A DNA stretch of 37,431 nucleotides from Caldithrix sp. (GCA_014730185.1 WJIP01000156.1:1-37431), one strand, 5' to 3'; positions 25,266 through 34,176 are shown, counted from the stretch's first letter. A program made the numbers and translations. Notes: a model not told the origin generated them from the sequence alone.

Positions 25266-26780
25266 ATGAAATTACTCGATAAAATAACAGGCATTGCGGG
25301 GATTTTACTCGTACTTGCCGCCATGATCTGGTATTCCATCGGCAAGATATGGGGGACTTTCCACTGGATATTTTTAATACTGGGAATTTTGGCCGTCGGC
25401 TATTTCTTGTTTATGTACTATACCAAACGTGAACGTATTTATTCCAAAAAATCATTAAAAGAGGGCTCCAATTTAGCCATCCAAATAATTGTAGTTTTAG
25501 CTATAGCTGCTATGGTTGCCTTTATTAGTACGCAGAGACATTTACGTGCGGATTGGTCCGCCAACAAACTCTATAGTCTGGCGGATCAAACGGTGAGCGT
25601 TCTGGAAAATCTGCAAAGGGACGTTACTGTTAAGGCTTTTTTCAAGTCATCGGAGCAAAAACGAGCCCGCGATCTGCTGGATGAATATGATTACCGCTCC
25701 GGAAATTTTTCATATGAATTGATCGACCCCGATGAAGAGCCCCAAATCACTCAGAAATACGGCGTTCAACAATACGGAACTCTGATTGTGGAATCGGGAC
25801 AAAAAACAGAGAACGTGGAAACTTTGGAAGAAAGCAATTTGACCAATGCGATTATCAAGGTAACCCGCGATCAGGATAAGGTGATTTATTTTTTGACCGG
25901 ACATGGAGAGGCATCGGTTAAAGACGAATCCAAAAACGGTTTTAAACAGGCAGCGGATGCCATCAAAAAAGAAAATCATCTGGTCCGGGAGCTGAATTTA
26001 GTACGTCGGCGTTCTATCCCGGATAGTTGTACGGCACTGGCCATCATTTCACCCAAACAGGATTTATTCCCCGCTGAATTGGATACCATTCAACGATACG
26101 TGCAAAATGGGGGCAAACTCCTATTAATGACCGATCCCGAACATCCCCGTTCGGTTAAGACATTAGCCGAGACATTTCATGTTTCGGTTGCAAACGATCT
26201 GGTTATTGACGCCAGCGGTGTTGGCCAGTTATTTGGTGCCGGACCAGCAATGCCCCTGGTTACCACCTATGATCAGAACCATGCTATAACGGAACAATTC
26301 GGCAATACAATGACTTTTTATCCCCAGGCCTCCTCTCTGAGGGTGCAAGAGGATAAGGACGGATATAGCATGACGGAATTACTAAAAACATCCGGAAACA
26401 GTTGGGGGGAAACCGATTATAAAAGCGGGCAGGTCTCGTTTGATGCTTCCGCGGATACTCAGGGACCAATCACTTTGGCGGTTATCGCTGAGAAAAAAAC
26501 CGGTGATCAAAAATCAATAGCGGCCATATTCGGAGATTCTGATTTTGCCCGTAATGCTTACTTCAGCAATCAATCCAACTCTGATTTATTTCTGAATACG
26601 ATTAATTATCTGGTGGAGGAGGAAGATTTGATCAGTATTCGACCCAAACAGGTTGATGATCGCCGATTGACGTTAACCCAGGCGGATGTATCAACCTTAT
26701 TTTATCTGGTCGTAATTGCTATACCGGTTATTGTCGTTATTTTGGGTGTTGTTGTATTTTTCCGGCGAAACAAGGCATAA
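25266..26780 (+). CDS. GldG-like ABC auxiliary protein
   Basis: A 504-residue membrane protein with two N-terminal TM helices (about 8-25 and 29-50), a further TM helix near 72-88, a large periplasmic domain (about 90-470) of the ABC_transp_aux / GldG family, and a C-terminal TM helix (about 478-498). The segment NKLYSLADQTVSVLENL just after the third helix, and FLTGHGEASV near 210, are typical of this family. It would be the accessory subunit of the GldA/GldF complex. The gap to the permease gene is 88 bp; a GGAG Shine-Dalgarno lies 8 nt before the ATG. A strong hairpin follows the stop (listed separately), before the DUF4340 gene. Confidence 0.9.
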   Translation: MKLLDKITGIAGILLVLAAMIWYSIGKIWGTFHWIFLILGILAVGYFLFMYYTKRERIYSKKSLKEGSNLAIQIIVVLAIAAMVAFISTQRHLRADWSANKLYSLADQTVSVLENLQRDVTVKAFFKSSEQKRARDLLDEYDYRSGNFSYELIDPDEEPQITQKYGVQQYGTLIVESGQKTENVETLEESNLTNAIIKVTRDQDKVIYFLTGHGEASVKDESKNGFKQAADAIKKENHLVRELNLVRRRSIPDSCTALAIISPKQDLFPAELDTIQRYVQNGGKLLLMTDPEHPRSVKTLAETFHVSVANDLVIDASGVGQLFGAGPAMPLVTTYDQNHAITEQFGNTMTFYPQASSLRVQEDKDGYSMTELLKTSGNSWGETDYKSGQVSFDASADTQGPITLAVIAEKKTGDQKSIAAIFGDSDFARNAYFSNQSNSDLFLNTINYLVEEEDLISIRPKQVDDRRLTLTQADVSTLFYLVVIAIPVIVVILGVVVFFRRNKA

Positions 26781-26798
26781 GGATTTGAACAAGGTGAG

Positions 26799-26826
26799 GC
26801 GGGTATCACGGTGAATAGATACCCGC
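26799..26826 (+). repeat. Intercistronic hairpin between gldG-like and DUF4340 genes
   Basis: A perfect 9-bp inverted repeat GCGGGTATC / GATACCCGC with a 10-nt loop begins 18 bp after the gldG-like stop. It is GC-rich but is not followed by a T-run (the next bases are TGAAATAATT), so it is not a standard terminator. It could stabilise the upstream mRNA, lower downstream expression, or bind a protein. Confidence 0.65.
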
Positions 26827-26875
26827 TGAAATAATTACAGAAATTTAATAGGGATATTTGGAGGAAACCATACCT

Positions 26876-28231
26876 ATGCGCAACACATTGATACTCTTAG
26901 TCATAGCCCTTGCGTTAGGCGCTTATGTCTATTTTTATGAGATCAAAGGCGGACAAAAAAGGGAAAAGCAGAAAGAATATGCTGCAAAACTGGTTCATTT
27001 TGAGAAAGACAGTGTAGAACAGATACAGATTAAAAGTCCATTCGAAAAATTTGTCTTTCACCGTAGCGCAAATGGCTGGGACATAGCTGAACCGGTTCAA
27101 ACCGGGGCCGATGATTCCCCCATAAACACTTTATTGACCAGTTTGAAAAATGCAAAAAAAGAACGATCTTTCAGTATAGGACCCTCGGAAAAAGATCAAT
27201 ACGGTGTGGGTAATAGAGCCACCCGCATTGTATTATCGCTTATGAACGGACAGAAGGACTCTTTAATTCTGGGTAACAACAGCAACATAGGTTCTAATGT
27301 TTATGCAGCCAAAGTGGATACGCAAGTACATCTGACCGCCGCTACTGTTAAAACGAATGCCAATAAGTCACTATTCGATTGGCGGGATAAAAAGGCTATC
27401 CATTTCGACAAAAGTAATGTCCGCGAGTTCACGCTTAAAAACCGGCATGGGCGGTTTACATTTAAAAAAGACGGTAACCAATGGAAGATTACCGAACCGA
27501 TTGAAACCGACGGTGAAAAATCAAAAATTGATGCCGTACTCAACAAACTGGATTTCGGACGCATTAAGTCTGTGGTGGCCGAGAAAGCCGGGCGTCTATC
27601 GGAATATGACCTTTATCGGCCCGCTTATGAAATTGAATTATTTTTGGGACCTGAAAAGGCCAAAAAGAGGGTGATGTTTTCAAAACTAGAAGAAAATCAG
27701 GCCTTTGGTAAAGATGGCGTCCGGCCGCACATTTTTACGGTGGATTCCAATTTTATCAAACCTTTAGCTCCTAATTTGTTCAATTTCCGTGATAAACAGG
27801 TCGTGACGTTTGATAAAAACCAGGTTGATCGTCTTAACTTATTGTATGACGGCCAATTGTATCGGTTGAGCAAAGATACATCGGACACATGGAAGGATGA
27901 CAGCGGCAGAAAAGCAAAAACATTTAATGTAAATTCCGTATTAAACGCTTTTAAAAATTTAGAGGCAGAGCGTTTTGTGAAAGAAAATCCGCGGTATCTG
28001 ATGCCATACGGCTTGGTGAATCCTGAAGGTAAAGTTGAAGTTTTTGCAGGAGATGACAAACTGGCGGAGCTGGATATCGGCTATCAAAAAGGGGATATTG
28101 TCTATATTCGAAATCCCAGAAAAGACGCGGTTATGGCTATTAAACCCGATAAACTAGATCAGCTCTTTCCTGAACAGGATGAGATCATACAACCTGTAAA
28201 GAAAGAAGCAGAGGAAACTGATTCAGAATAA
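26876..28231 (+). CDS. DUF4340-like periplasmic protein with three repeats
   Basis: A 451-residue protein with an N-terminal TM anchor (about 3-20) and an extracytoplasmic part of DUF4340 type, the domain often found next to GldA/F/G-like genes. The pattern V/I-H/T-F-D/E-K-x-x-V-x-x-hydrophobic occurs three times, near residues 41, 178 and 314, each time followed by a beta-hairpin and twice by a W-x-I-x-EP segment; this suggests three tandem copies. The ATG at 26876 lies 11 nt after GGAGG; a TTG at 26858 would overlap that site. Its stop overlaps the batA start by one base (TAATG), so it links the ABC and Bat halves of the cluster. Function unknown; probably a periplasmic partner of the ABC complex. 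Confidence 0.82.
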   Translation: MRNTLILLVIALALGAYVYFYEIKGGQKREKQKEYAAKLVHFEKDSVEQIQIKSPFEKFVFHRSANGWDIAEPVQTGADDSPINTLLTSLKNAKKERSFSIGPSEKDQYGVGNRATRIVLSLMNGQKDSLILGNNSNIGSNVYAAKVDTQVHLTAATVKTNANKSLFDWRDKKAIHFDKSNVREFTLKNRHGRFTFKKDGNQWKITEPIETDGEKSKIDAVLNKLDFGRIKSVVAEKAGRLSEYDLYRPAYEIELFLGPEKAKKRVMFSKLEENQAFGKDGVRPHIFTVDSNFIKPLAPNLFNFRDKQVVTFDKNQVDRLNLLYDGQLYRLSKDTSDTWKDDSGRKAKTFNVNSVLNAFKNLEAERFVKENPRYLMPYGLVNPEGKVEVFAGDDKLAELDIGYQKGDIVYIRNPRKDAVMAIKPDKLDQLFPEQDEIIQPVKKEAEETDSE

Positions 28232-29226
28232 TGTACCGATTTGCTGATCCACATTACCTGTTTTTGCTGTTACTCGTTCCGCTTTTTATCATTTATTATC
28301 TAAAGGGACAAAGGCGGCAAAGCGGTAAAATAAAATATTCAGACGTTGCTTTATTAAAGAATTTGAAGCCGACTTTAAAACAGAAAGCGAGGCATGTCTT
28401 ATTCCTTCTACGTATTGTGGCTTATATTTTGATAATTTTTGCTTTAGCTCGTCCGCAGTCGGGCAGCAAAGAAGAGGAGATCGAAACGGAAGGCGTCGAT
28501 ATTGTTTTGGCTGTGGATGTATCCACCAGTATGCTGGCGGAAGATTTTCAACCCCAAAATCGGCTTGGGGCTGCAAAGATGGTAGCTAAAGAGTTTGTTG
28601 AAGGCCGGACAAACGATCGTCTGGGGATGGTGGTCTTTGCCGGTCAGAGTTTTACACAATGCCCCTTGACGGTAGATTACGGTGTACTCATTTCTCTATT
28701 GGAACAAATCAAAATTGCCGACAAAGATTGGGATGGAACAGCAATCGGCATGGGAATAGCCAATGCTGTTAACCGCTTGAAAAACAGTAAAACTAAAAGT
28801 AAGGTCATTATCTTATTAACGGATGGTGTCAATAACAGCGGGCAAATTGATCCTCTAACTGCCGCCCAGATTGCCGCCACCTATGATATTAAAATTTACA
28901 CGATCGGAGCAGGGAAAAAGGGCACAGCCCTCTATCCGGTTCAACATCCGGTACTGGGGAAACAATACGTACCCAGACCGGTTAAAATTGATGAAGAAGT
29001 TCTTAAAGAGATTGCCGGTATTACCGGCGGAAAATATTTTCGGGCAACCGATGAACAGAAGCTAAGGGAAATTTACCAGGCGATCGGCGAAATGGAACAA
29101 ACTAAAATCAAAGTGCACGAGTACACACGTTATACGGAGTATTTTGTTTATTTTTTGATGGTTGCTATACTGCTGCTGATCGGAGAAATTGTTTTAGCCA
29201 ATACATTCTTTAAACGAATACCATAA
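28231..29226 (+). CDS. batA: BatA-like VWA membrane protein
   Basis: Inner-membrane protein of 331 residues with two N-terminal TM helices (about 8-25 and 55-73), a von Willebrand A domain (about 92-285) and a C-terminal TM helix (about 303-325). The MIDAS metal site is complete: DVSTS (96-100), Thr near 168 and D-G in LLTDGVNNSG. This is the BatA arrangement. Bat proteins were described as aerotolerance factors in Bacteroides; evidence elsewhere points to envelope stress functions and the mechanism is unsettled. The gene is one base overlapped with the DUF4340 gene and 32 bp before batB. MoxR encoded earlier in the cluster is its expected ATPase partner. Confidence 0.92.
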   Translation: MYRFADPHYLFLLLLVPLFIIYYLKGQRRQSGKIKYSDVALLKNLKPTLKQKARHVLFLLRIVAYILIIFALARPQSGSKEEEIETEGVDIVLAVDVSTSMLAEDFQPQNRLGAAKMVAKEFVEGRTNDRLGMVVFAGQSFTQCPLTVDYGVLISLLEQIKIADKDWDGTAIGMGIANAVNRLKNSKTKSKVIILLTDGVNNSGQIDPLTAAQIAATYDIKIYTIGAGKKGTALYPVQHPVLGKQYVPRPVKIDEEVLKEIAGITGGKYFRATDEQKLREIYQAIGEMEQTKIKVHEYTRYTEYFVYFLMVAILLLIGEIVLANTFFKRIP

Positions 29227-29258
29227 AAGCTCTGAATAAATACGGATAACAATCTGCG

Positions 29259-30293
29259 ATGGAAGTATTAAAATTTAAATATCCGCTTTTACTGCATGGC
29301 TTGTGGGGCGTTTTTTTGCTTGTCCTGTTCTTTGTTTATGTGTTTAGACACAAAGAAGCTTTACTGCGTCGTTTTGGGCAAATCGAATTGGTAAGAAAAA
29401 TGATGCCCGGTTACAGTCGGGTCAGAGCAATATGGAAATCGGGATTGTTCATTTTAGCCTATGTCTTTTTTGTAATTGCGGCTGCTAATCCTCAGTTGGG
29501 TACCCACCTGGAAGAGGTAAAACGAAAAGGAGTGGACATTATAGTGGCGTTGGACCTGTCACTCAGTATGCAGGCTGAAGATATTGCTCCTAATCGTCTG
29601 CAAAAAGCCAAACACGAGGTATCCAAATTGATTGATCTCCTGGATGGTGATCGTATCGGATTAATCGGTTTTGCCGGTCTTGCCCATACCCATTCTCCCT
29701 TAACCCTTGACTACGGTGCAGCCAAATTGTTTCTGCGAATGATGGATACAAATTTAATACCGCAAAAGGGTACGGCCATCGGTCATGCTATAGATGAAGC
29801 AATCCAAGCGTTTGAAAAAACAGAGCGTAAATATAAAGTGTTGATTTTAATAACTGATGGGGAAGATCACGGCACCAAACCTATTGAAATGGCAGAGAAA
29901 GCGGCAGAAGAGGGTATTAAAATACATACGATTGGTTTAGGGTCACCGAAAGGAGTTCCCATCCCGATTTATGATAAATACGGCAATCAAACCGGTTTTA
30001 AAAAGGACAGACAGGGTAATGTTGTAACCACAAAACTGGACCAAAACACCTTGCAGAAAATCGCTTTTGTAACCGATGGCAAATATTACTTATCTTCATC
30101 AGGTGAAACGGAGCTGGGTAAAATCTTGGAGCAAATCAATGCTATGGAACAAAAAGAATTAAGCGCTAAAAAGTTTACGCAGTATGAGGACCGTTATCAG
30201 ATTTTTATAATTTTGGGCTTACTGGCCCTTATTATCGAATGGTTTTTGCCCATACGTACACGCAAATATAAAGATGAGATGGTTTACTCATGA
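29259..30293 (+). CDS. batB: BatB-like VWA membrane protein
   Basis: A 344-residue paralogue of BatA with the same layout: N-terminal TM helices (about 10-27 and 58-75), VWA domain (about 95-300) and a C-terminal TM helix (about 317-335). The MIDAS begins with DLSLS (99-103) and includes the LITDGEDHG segment. BatA and BatB share the pattern VDI-V-A-D-S-S-M-AED, consistent with an old duplication. Its stop overlaps the batC start by 4 nt (ATGA). The Shine-Dalgarno is weak, so translation may depend on the genes before it. BatA and BatB may form a mixed complex. Confidence 0.92.
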   Translation: MEVLKFKYPLLLHGLWGVFLLVLFFVYVFRHKEALLRRFGQIELVRKMMPGYSRVRAIWKSGLFILAYVFFVIAAANPQLGTHLEEVKRKGVDIIVALDLSLSMQAEDIAPNRLQKAKHEVSKLIDLLDGDRIGLIGFAGLAHTHSPLTLDYGAAKLFLRMMDTNLIPQKGTAIGHAIDEAIQAFEKTERKYKVLILITDGEDHGTKPIEMAEKAAEEGIKIHTIGLGSPKGVPIPIYDKYGNQTGFKKDRQGNVVTTKLDQNTLQKIAFVTDGKYYLSSSGETELGKILEQINAMEQKELSAKKFTQYEDRYQIFIILGLLALIIEWFLPIRTRKYKDEMVYS

Positions 30294-31048
30294 AACATAT
30301 GAAATTTTATATATTGATAATACTCATGACAAATATTCTATACGCCCAGGGCATTCGCGGCAAGATAGAGAAAGGGAATCGGGATTATCAGGGAGAACAA
30401 TATGAGTCTGCGTTATCCAAGTATCAGGATGCCTTGCTGGATGATCCGATGAATTCGGTTGCTATTTTCAATAAGGGTAATGCTCTTTATAAGTTGAAAA
30501 AGTACGAAGAAGCCCGCGAAACCTATCAAAAAATAACCGCAAGCGAAGATATTAAAACCAGCGCCGAGGCCTATTACAACATTGGGAATACCTATTTTCA
30601 GCAAAATAAATTACAAGAGGCCATTCAAGCTTACACAAGATCTCTGGAATTAAATCCGGATGATCGGCAGGCTAAATACAACCTGGAACTGGCACGGGCC
30701 AAGCTTAAGGAAATGTCCCAAAAACAGCAACAGCAACCCCAACAACAAAATCAACAGCAAAAGCAACAATCCGCACAGGATCAGCAGCAACAGCAGTCGC
30801 AAAAGCAGCAGGAATCTCAGGACAATAAAGAAAAGCAGAAAAAACACCAAAATCTGCAAGAAGCTGCTGATAAACAAAGTGAAAAAGAGAAAAAACAAAA
30901 ACAGCAAGCAATGCAACAACAGAAGAATAAACTCAACAAAGAGGAAGCTGAACGTATTTTAAATGCTCTGAGTGAAGATGAACAAAAGGCCCAAAAACAT
31001 AAAACCCCGGTTCGCGGACGACAATCCGAATCGGTTAAAGACTGGTGA
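30290..31048 (+). CDS. batC: BatC-like TPR protein with glutamine-rich tail
   Basis: An exported protein of 252 residues: signal peptide (about 1-20, ending LYAQ), three TPR repeats (about 24-135, including YYNIGNTYFQQNKLQEAIQAY) and a long Gln/Lys-rich, highly charged segment (about 138-215) that is low in complexity and probably disordered or coiled-coil. This matches BatC, which in other bacteria binds BatB through its TPR part. Overlaps batB by 4 nt and ends one base before batD. The repetitive CAA/CAG tract at about 30719-30830 encodes the Gln-rich segment and could vary in length between strains. Confidence 0.88.
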   Translation: MKHMKFYILIILMTNILYAQGIRGKIEKGNRDYQGEQYESALSKYQDALLDDPMNSVAIFNKGNALYKLKKYEEARETYQKITASEDIKTSAEAYYNIGNTYFQQNKLQEAIQAYTRSLELNPDDRQAKYNLELARAKLKEMSQKQQQQPQQQNQQQKQQSAQDQQQQQSQKQQESQDNKEKQKKHQNLQEAADKQSEKEKKQKQQAMQQQKNKLNKEEAERILNALSEDEQKAQKHKTPVRGRQSESVKDW

Positions 31049-31049
31049 T

Positions 31050-32867
31050 ATGATAAAAATTAAAACGATACTGGCTACAATATTATTTGCCGTTTCAAGT
31101 CTGTGGGCTCAGGAGTTGACCATAGAATCTTACGTGGATCGTAATCCGGTTGCGGTGAATCAGCGCTTTAATTTTTCAATTGAGATAGCCGGGCAGTCCG
31201 CCGGTTTACCCGAGGTTGATTTTCCCGATTTAAACCCATTCAATATTTTGGCCGGACCCAATCAATCCACAAGTATTAAAGTCGTCAACGGCGCCATGAC
31301 TTCTTCCAAAACGTATTCATTCATTTTAATGGCTCGTAAAGCTGGTGAATATAAGATTGGCCAAGCCACAGTTAAACACGAGGGTAAAACCTACTCGACT
31401 TCCCCCATCAAACTGGTTGTAACCAAAAGTGGACAGACTAATCCGCCTCCCAAAAATAACAATTCTCAAAAACGTAATGATGTTGAAATTGCCGGACAGA
31501 GTTTGTATATCAAAACAGACATTTCAAAAACGGATGTCTATCTGGGCCAGGAAATTGATTTGGAATACAAGGTATACTTTCGGGTCAACATTCGGGATAA
31601 TGCCATTGATGCTTTACCTTCTTATACCGGTTTCTGGAACGAAACCTTCGAAACGCCTTCGCGCAGCCGCATCCGAAACGAAGTAATAAACGGTGTTAAC
31701 TACAATGTGGCAACAATCCGAAAAGTAGCTTTATTTCCCACTAAAACCGGCAAAATCACCATTGAACCCATGACCATGACGTTTGAAGTATTGGTTCGGT
31801 CCAACCGCCGCCGAAGCTTATTTGATAATTTTTTTGATGATCCCTTCGGCAGAACCGTGCAAAAGAGCGTATCAAGCCAACCCATTACGGTGAATGTTAA
31901 ACCATTACCGCAAAAGGGAAAGCCGGCAAGTTTTTCTGGTGCTGTGGGCGATTTTGATCTTAATGTTTCAGTTGATAAACAACGTACACAAGTGAATGAA
32001 GCTATTGCCTTAAACGTAACCATCAACGGTCAGGGTAATATCAAGCTTTTGGATTTGCCGCAAGTCATTGTGGATCAGGACATCGAAATGTACGATCCAA
32101 AAATTTCCTCGACTATCAACAATAAAGGCGGACGTATTAGAGGATCAAAATCCGCTGAGTATATTCTTATTCCCCGTCTGGAAGGCAATTTCGAGATTAA
32201 ACCCATCCGTTTTTCCTATTTTGATCCCCTAAAAGAAACTTATAAAGCTTTATCCCATCCGGTTATACCGTTAAATATTTTGCCGGGAAAGCAACAGGCA
32301 ACCAATATGTCATCGGAAACCGCAATAGGGAGCCGAAGGGAAGTATCCCTTCTGGGTAAAGATATAAGATTCATAAAGCAACATTCCGAGTTTATGCCTA
32401 AAGGGTATCAACCTTATACCACCACGACATACCAATTAAATTTTGTAGCCGCCTTTCTTTTGTTTATTGCCTTTTTTTTGTATAACGATCATCAGGCAAA
32501 ACTGCAAAGCGATATTCGTTTGGCCCGCAGCCGCAGGGCGGGTAAAATAGCTGCCAAACACCTGGCGGAAGCTAAAAGAATGATTTCAAGACAGGAAAGT
32601 ACAGAATTTTATAAAGCCGTTTCCAGGGCCTTACAAGGCTTCTTAAGGGATAAATTGAATATCGGTTTAACCGATTTCAGCGCGCGAAATATCCGCGAAA
32701 AACTGAACGAACAAAACGTTGATGACCCGCTTATAAAGGATTATCTTGACTTATTGAACGAATGTGATTATAACCAATATGCCCGGGCATCAGCCTCCGC
32801 CGATGAACGCAAGGCATTCTATGAACGGGCTAAATCTCTGTTAACCAGGTTTGAGAAATGGATTTAA
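31050..32867 (+). CDS. batD: BatD protein (oxygen-tolerance family)
   Basis: A membrane protein of 605 residues from ATG 31050: signal peptide (about 1-20, ending SLWAQ), several beta-sandwich domains (about 22-440) of the BatD type, one TM helix (about 464-482) and a cytosolic helical domain (about 495-605). An open frame extends upstream to 30972 inside batC but starts in the middle of that gene, so the ATG one base after the batC stop is preferred. BatD proteins are thought to present a large periplasmic part next to BatA/B. The cytosolic end resembles the C-terminal domains of the two short BatD-like proteins upstream. Overlaps batE by 10 nt. Confidence 0.9.
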   Translation: MIKIKTILATILFAVSSLWAQELTIESYVDRNPVAVNQRFNFSIEIAGQSAGLPEVDFPDLNPFNILAGPNQSTSIKVVNGAMTSSKTYSFILMARKAGEYKIGQATVKHEGKTYSTSPIKLVVTKSGQTNPPPKNNNSQKRNDVEIAGQSLYIKTDISKTDVYLGQEIDLEYKVYFRVNIRDNAIDALPSYTGFWNETFETPSRSRIRNEVINGVNYNVATIRKVALFPTKTGKITIEPMTMTFEVLVRSNRRRSLFDNFFDDPFGRTVQKSVSSQPITVNVKPLPQKGKPASFSGAVGDFDLNVSVDKQRTQVNEAIALNVTINGQGNIKLLDLPQVIVDQDIEMYDPKISSTINNKGGRIRGSKSAEYILIPRLEGNFEIKPIRFSYFDPLKETYKALSHPVIPLNILPGKQQATNMSSETAIGSRREVSLLGKDIRFIKQHSEFMPKGYQPYTTTTYQLNFVAAFLLFIAFFLYNDHQAKLQSDIRLARSRRAGKIAAKHLAEAKRMISRQESTEFYKAVSRALQGFLRDKLNIGLTDFSARNIREKLNEQNVDDPLIKDYLDLLNECDYNQYARASASADERKAFYERAKSLLTRFEKWI

Positions 32868-33631
32868 AACATCTGTCATATTTATTTGTCATCAATGGTC
32901 TGTTCCTGTTCCTGTACAACGAATCCTGCGCCCAATCGATCGAACAATTATTCGAAAAAGGAAATATCCAATATCAGGAAGGACAGTATACGCAGGCCCT
33001 AGAATACTATCAGAAAATATCGGAAAGAGGATACGAAAGCGGGCCGCTTTATTTTAACATGGGCAATTGCTATTATAAACTAAATGATCTTGGTCATGCC
33101 CGGTTGTATTATGAAAGAGCCCGGTTTTTTATGAAGGGTGACATGGCCCTGAAAGAAAACATCCGATTACTGGAATTAAGACTGGATGATAAAATTGAAC
33201 CGCCGCCAAAGTTTTTTTTATTTACATGGTGGGAAGCGCTAATCAATATGTTCAGTATTCAAATATTAAGTTGGGTGGTGGCATTAGGTTTTTGGATTGT
33301 GCTTGTGCTTGCTGCTCTGTGGTTATATTTTCAGCAAAGAAGAGGGATGGATCGTTTTAAGAACATGTTTGTTATTATGACCGTTTTCTTTATGATCGCT
33401 TCATTTATTCTGGTGTATAAAATATATGAACGCCATGATACCGTAAGAGGAGTTATTATGCAACCTGTTGTCACCGTATATTCTGCACCTGACTCCGAGA
33501 GCACGGAAGTATTTGTATTACATGAAGGTACGGTATTTCGTGTTGAACGACGCAATGACGATTGGCTTGAAATTAAATTATTGGATGGAAAGTCCGGTTG
33601 GTTAAAGAACACAACCGTTTCGATTATTTGA
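32858..33631 (+). CDS. batE: BatE-like protein with TPR and SH3 domains
   Basis: A 257-residue membrane protein: signal peptide or anchor (about 7-25, ending CAQS), TPR pair in the periplasm (about 28-110), two TM helices (about 133-157 and 168-187) and a C-terminal bacterial SH3 domain (about 195-257, with VTVYSAPDSES and SGWLKN). BatE in other bacteria has the same TPR/TM/SH3 plan. It overlaps batD by 10 nt, indicating coupled translation. SH3 domains of this type often bind peptides or cell-wall material. It is the last Bat gene; a lipoprotein follows 17 bp downstream. Confidence 0.88.
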   Translation: MDLKHLSYLFVINGLFLFLYNESCAQSIEQLFEKGNIQYQEGQYTQALEYYQKISERGYESGPLYFNMGNCYYKLNDLGHARLYYERARFFMKGDMALKENIRLLELRLDDKIEPPPKFFLFTWWEALINMFSIQILSWVVALGFWIVLVLAALWLYFQQRRGMDRFKNMFVIMTVFFMIASFILVYKIYERHDTVRGVIMQPVVTVYSAPDSESTEVFVLHEGTVFRVERRNDDWLEIKLLDGKSGWLKNTTVSII

Positions 33632-33648
33632 AAGTGAAGGGAAAGACT

Positions 33649-34176
33649 ATGAAAGGTATACTGATTGGCGGTTTATCATTACTCGTGTTGTGGGGCTGCG
33701 CCTCTTCCAAAAAAACCGTTGCTGAGAAACCAGCAGCAGAAGAGAAAGAAGATTATTATTACGATGAATCGTTTGATCCTTTGACCCTCAATGATGATGA
33801 TTTGACAATAGAGAAAACCGAAGATAAAGCGATAGTTACGGATAAGTCAAAAGATAAAATGGACAGTGCCGAGGAGTCATCAACAGCGGAATCGACAGAT
33901 GCCATACAGGAAGTGGACGGTTTTCGTGTTCAGATTATTGCGACCAAAGATTTTGAAAGAGCTACGCTTGTTCATCGCATGGCTTCGGATCAGTTCTCAG
34001 AGGACAGCATCAAGGTCTATTTGAAATATGAAGCTCCCCTCTACAAAGTGCGCATCGGAGACGCCGTTCAACGCCGCCATGCCGAAGAGATTCGTAGTAA
34101 AGCTCTCAATCGATTCGAATATGACGGGGCATTCATTGTACCGAGCAAGGTTTATAAGAAAAAAGAACAATTCTAA
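33649..34176 (+). CDS. SPOR-domain lipoprotein
   Basis: A 175-residue lipoprotein: signal peptide with lipobox LWGC (Cys17), a low-complexity acidic linker (about 20-88) and a C-terminal SPOR domain (about 91-167, with GFRVQI and YKVRIGD strands). SPOR domains bind glycan strands lacking stem peptides, so the protein probably touches peptidoglycan at division sites or in remodelled wall. ATG 33649 is chosen for the GAAGGGAAAG Shine-Dalgarno; a longer frame from TTG 33598 runs back into batE and would place 17 residues before the signal peptide. It is the last gene of the cluster; no hairpin terminator is seen in the 30 bp before the convergent rtcB stop. Confidence 0.9.
   Translation: MKGILIGGLSLLVLWGCASSKKTVAEKPAAEEKEDYYYDESFDPLTLNDDDLTIEKTEDKAIVTDKSKDKMDSAEESSTAESTDAIQEVDGFRVQIIATKDFERATLVHRMASDQFSEDSIKVYLKYEAPLYKVRIGDAVQRRHAEEIRSKALNRFEYDGAFIVPSKVYKKKEQF

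Noticed and set aside
23455-26780. Gliding motility locus
   Set aside because: Only GldA/F/G-like genes occur; GldK, L, M, N and Spr genes are absent, and these ABC genes are common in non-gliding bacteria.
30650-30919. Leucine-rich minus-strand frame opposite batC
   Set aside because: It is the mirror of the glutamine-rich CAA/CAG tract; the hydrophobicity is an artefact of the reverse strand.
30972-31049. Upstream extension of BatD into BatC
   Set aside because: It would start in the middle of batC and add 26 residues before a normal signal peptide; ATG 31050 fits better.
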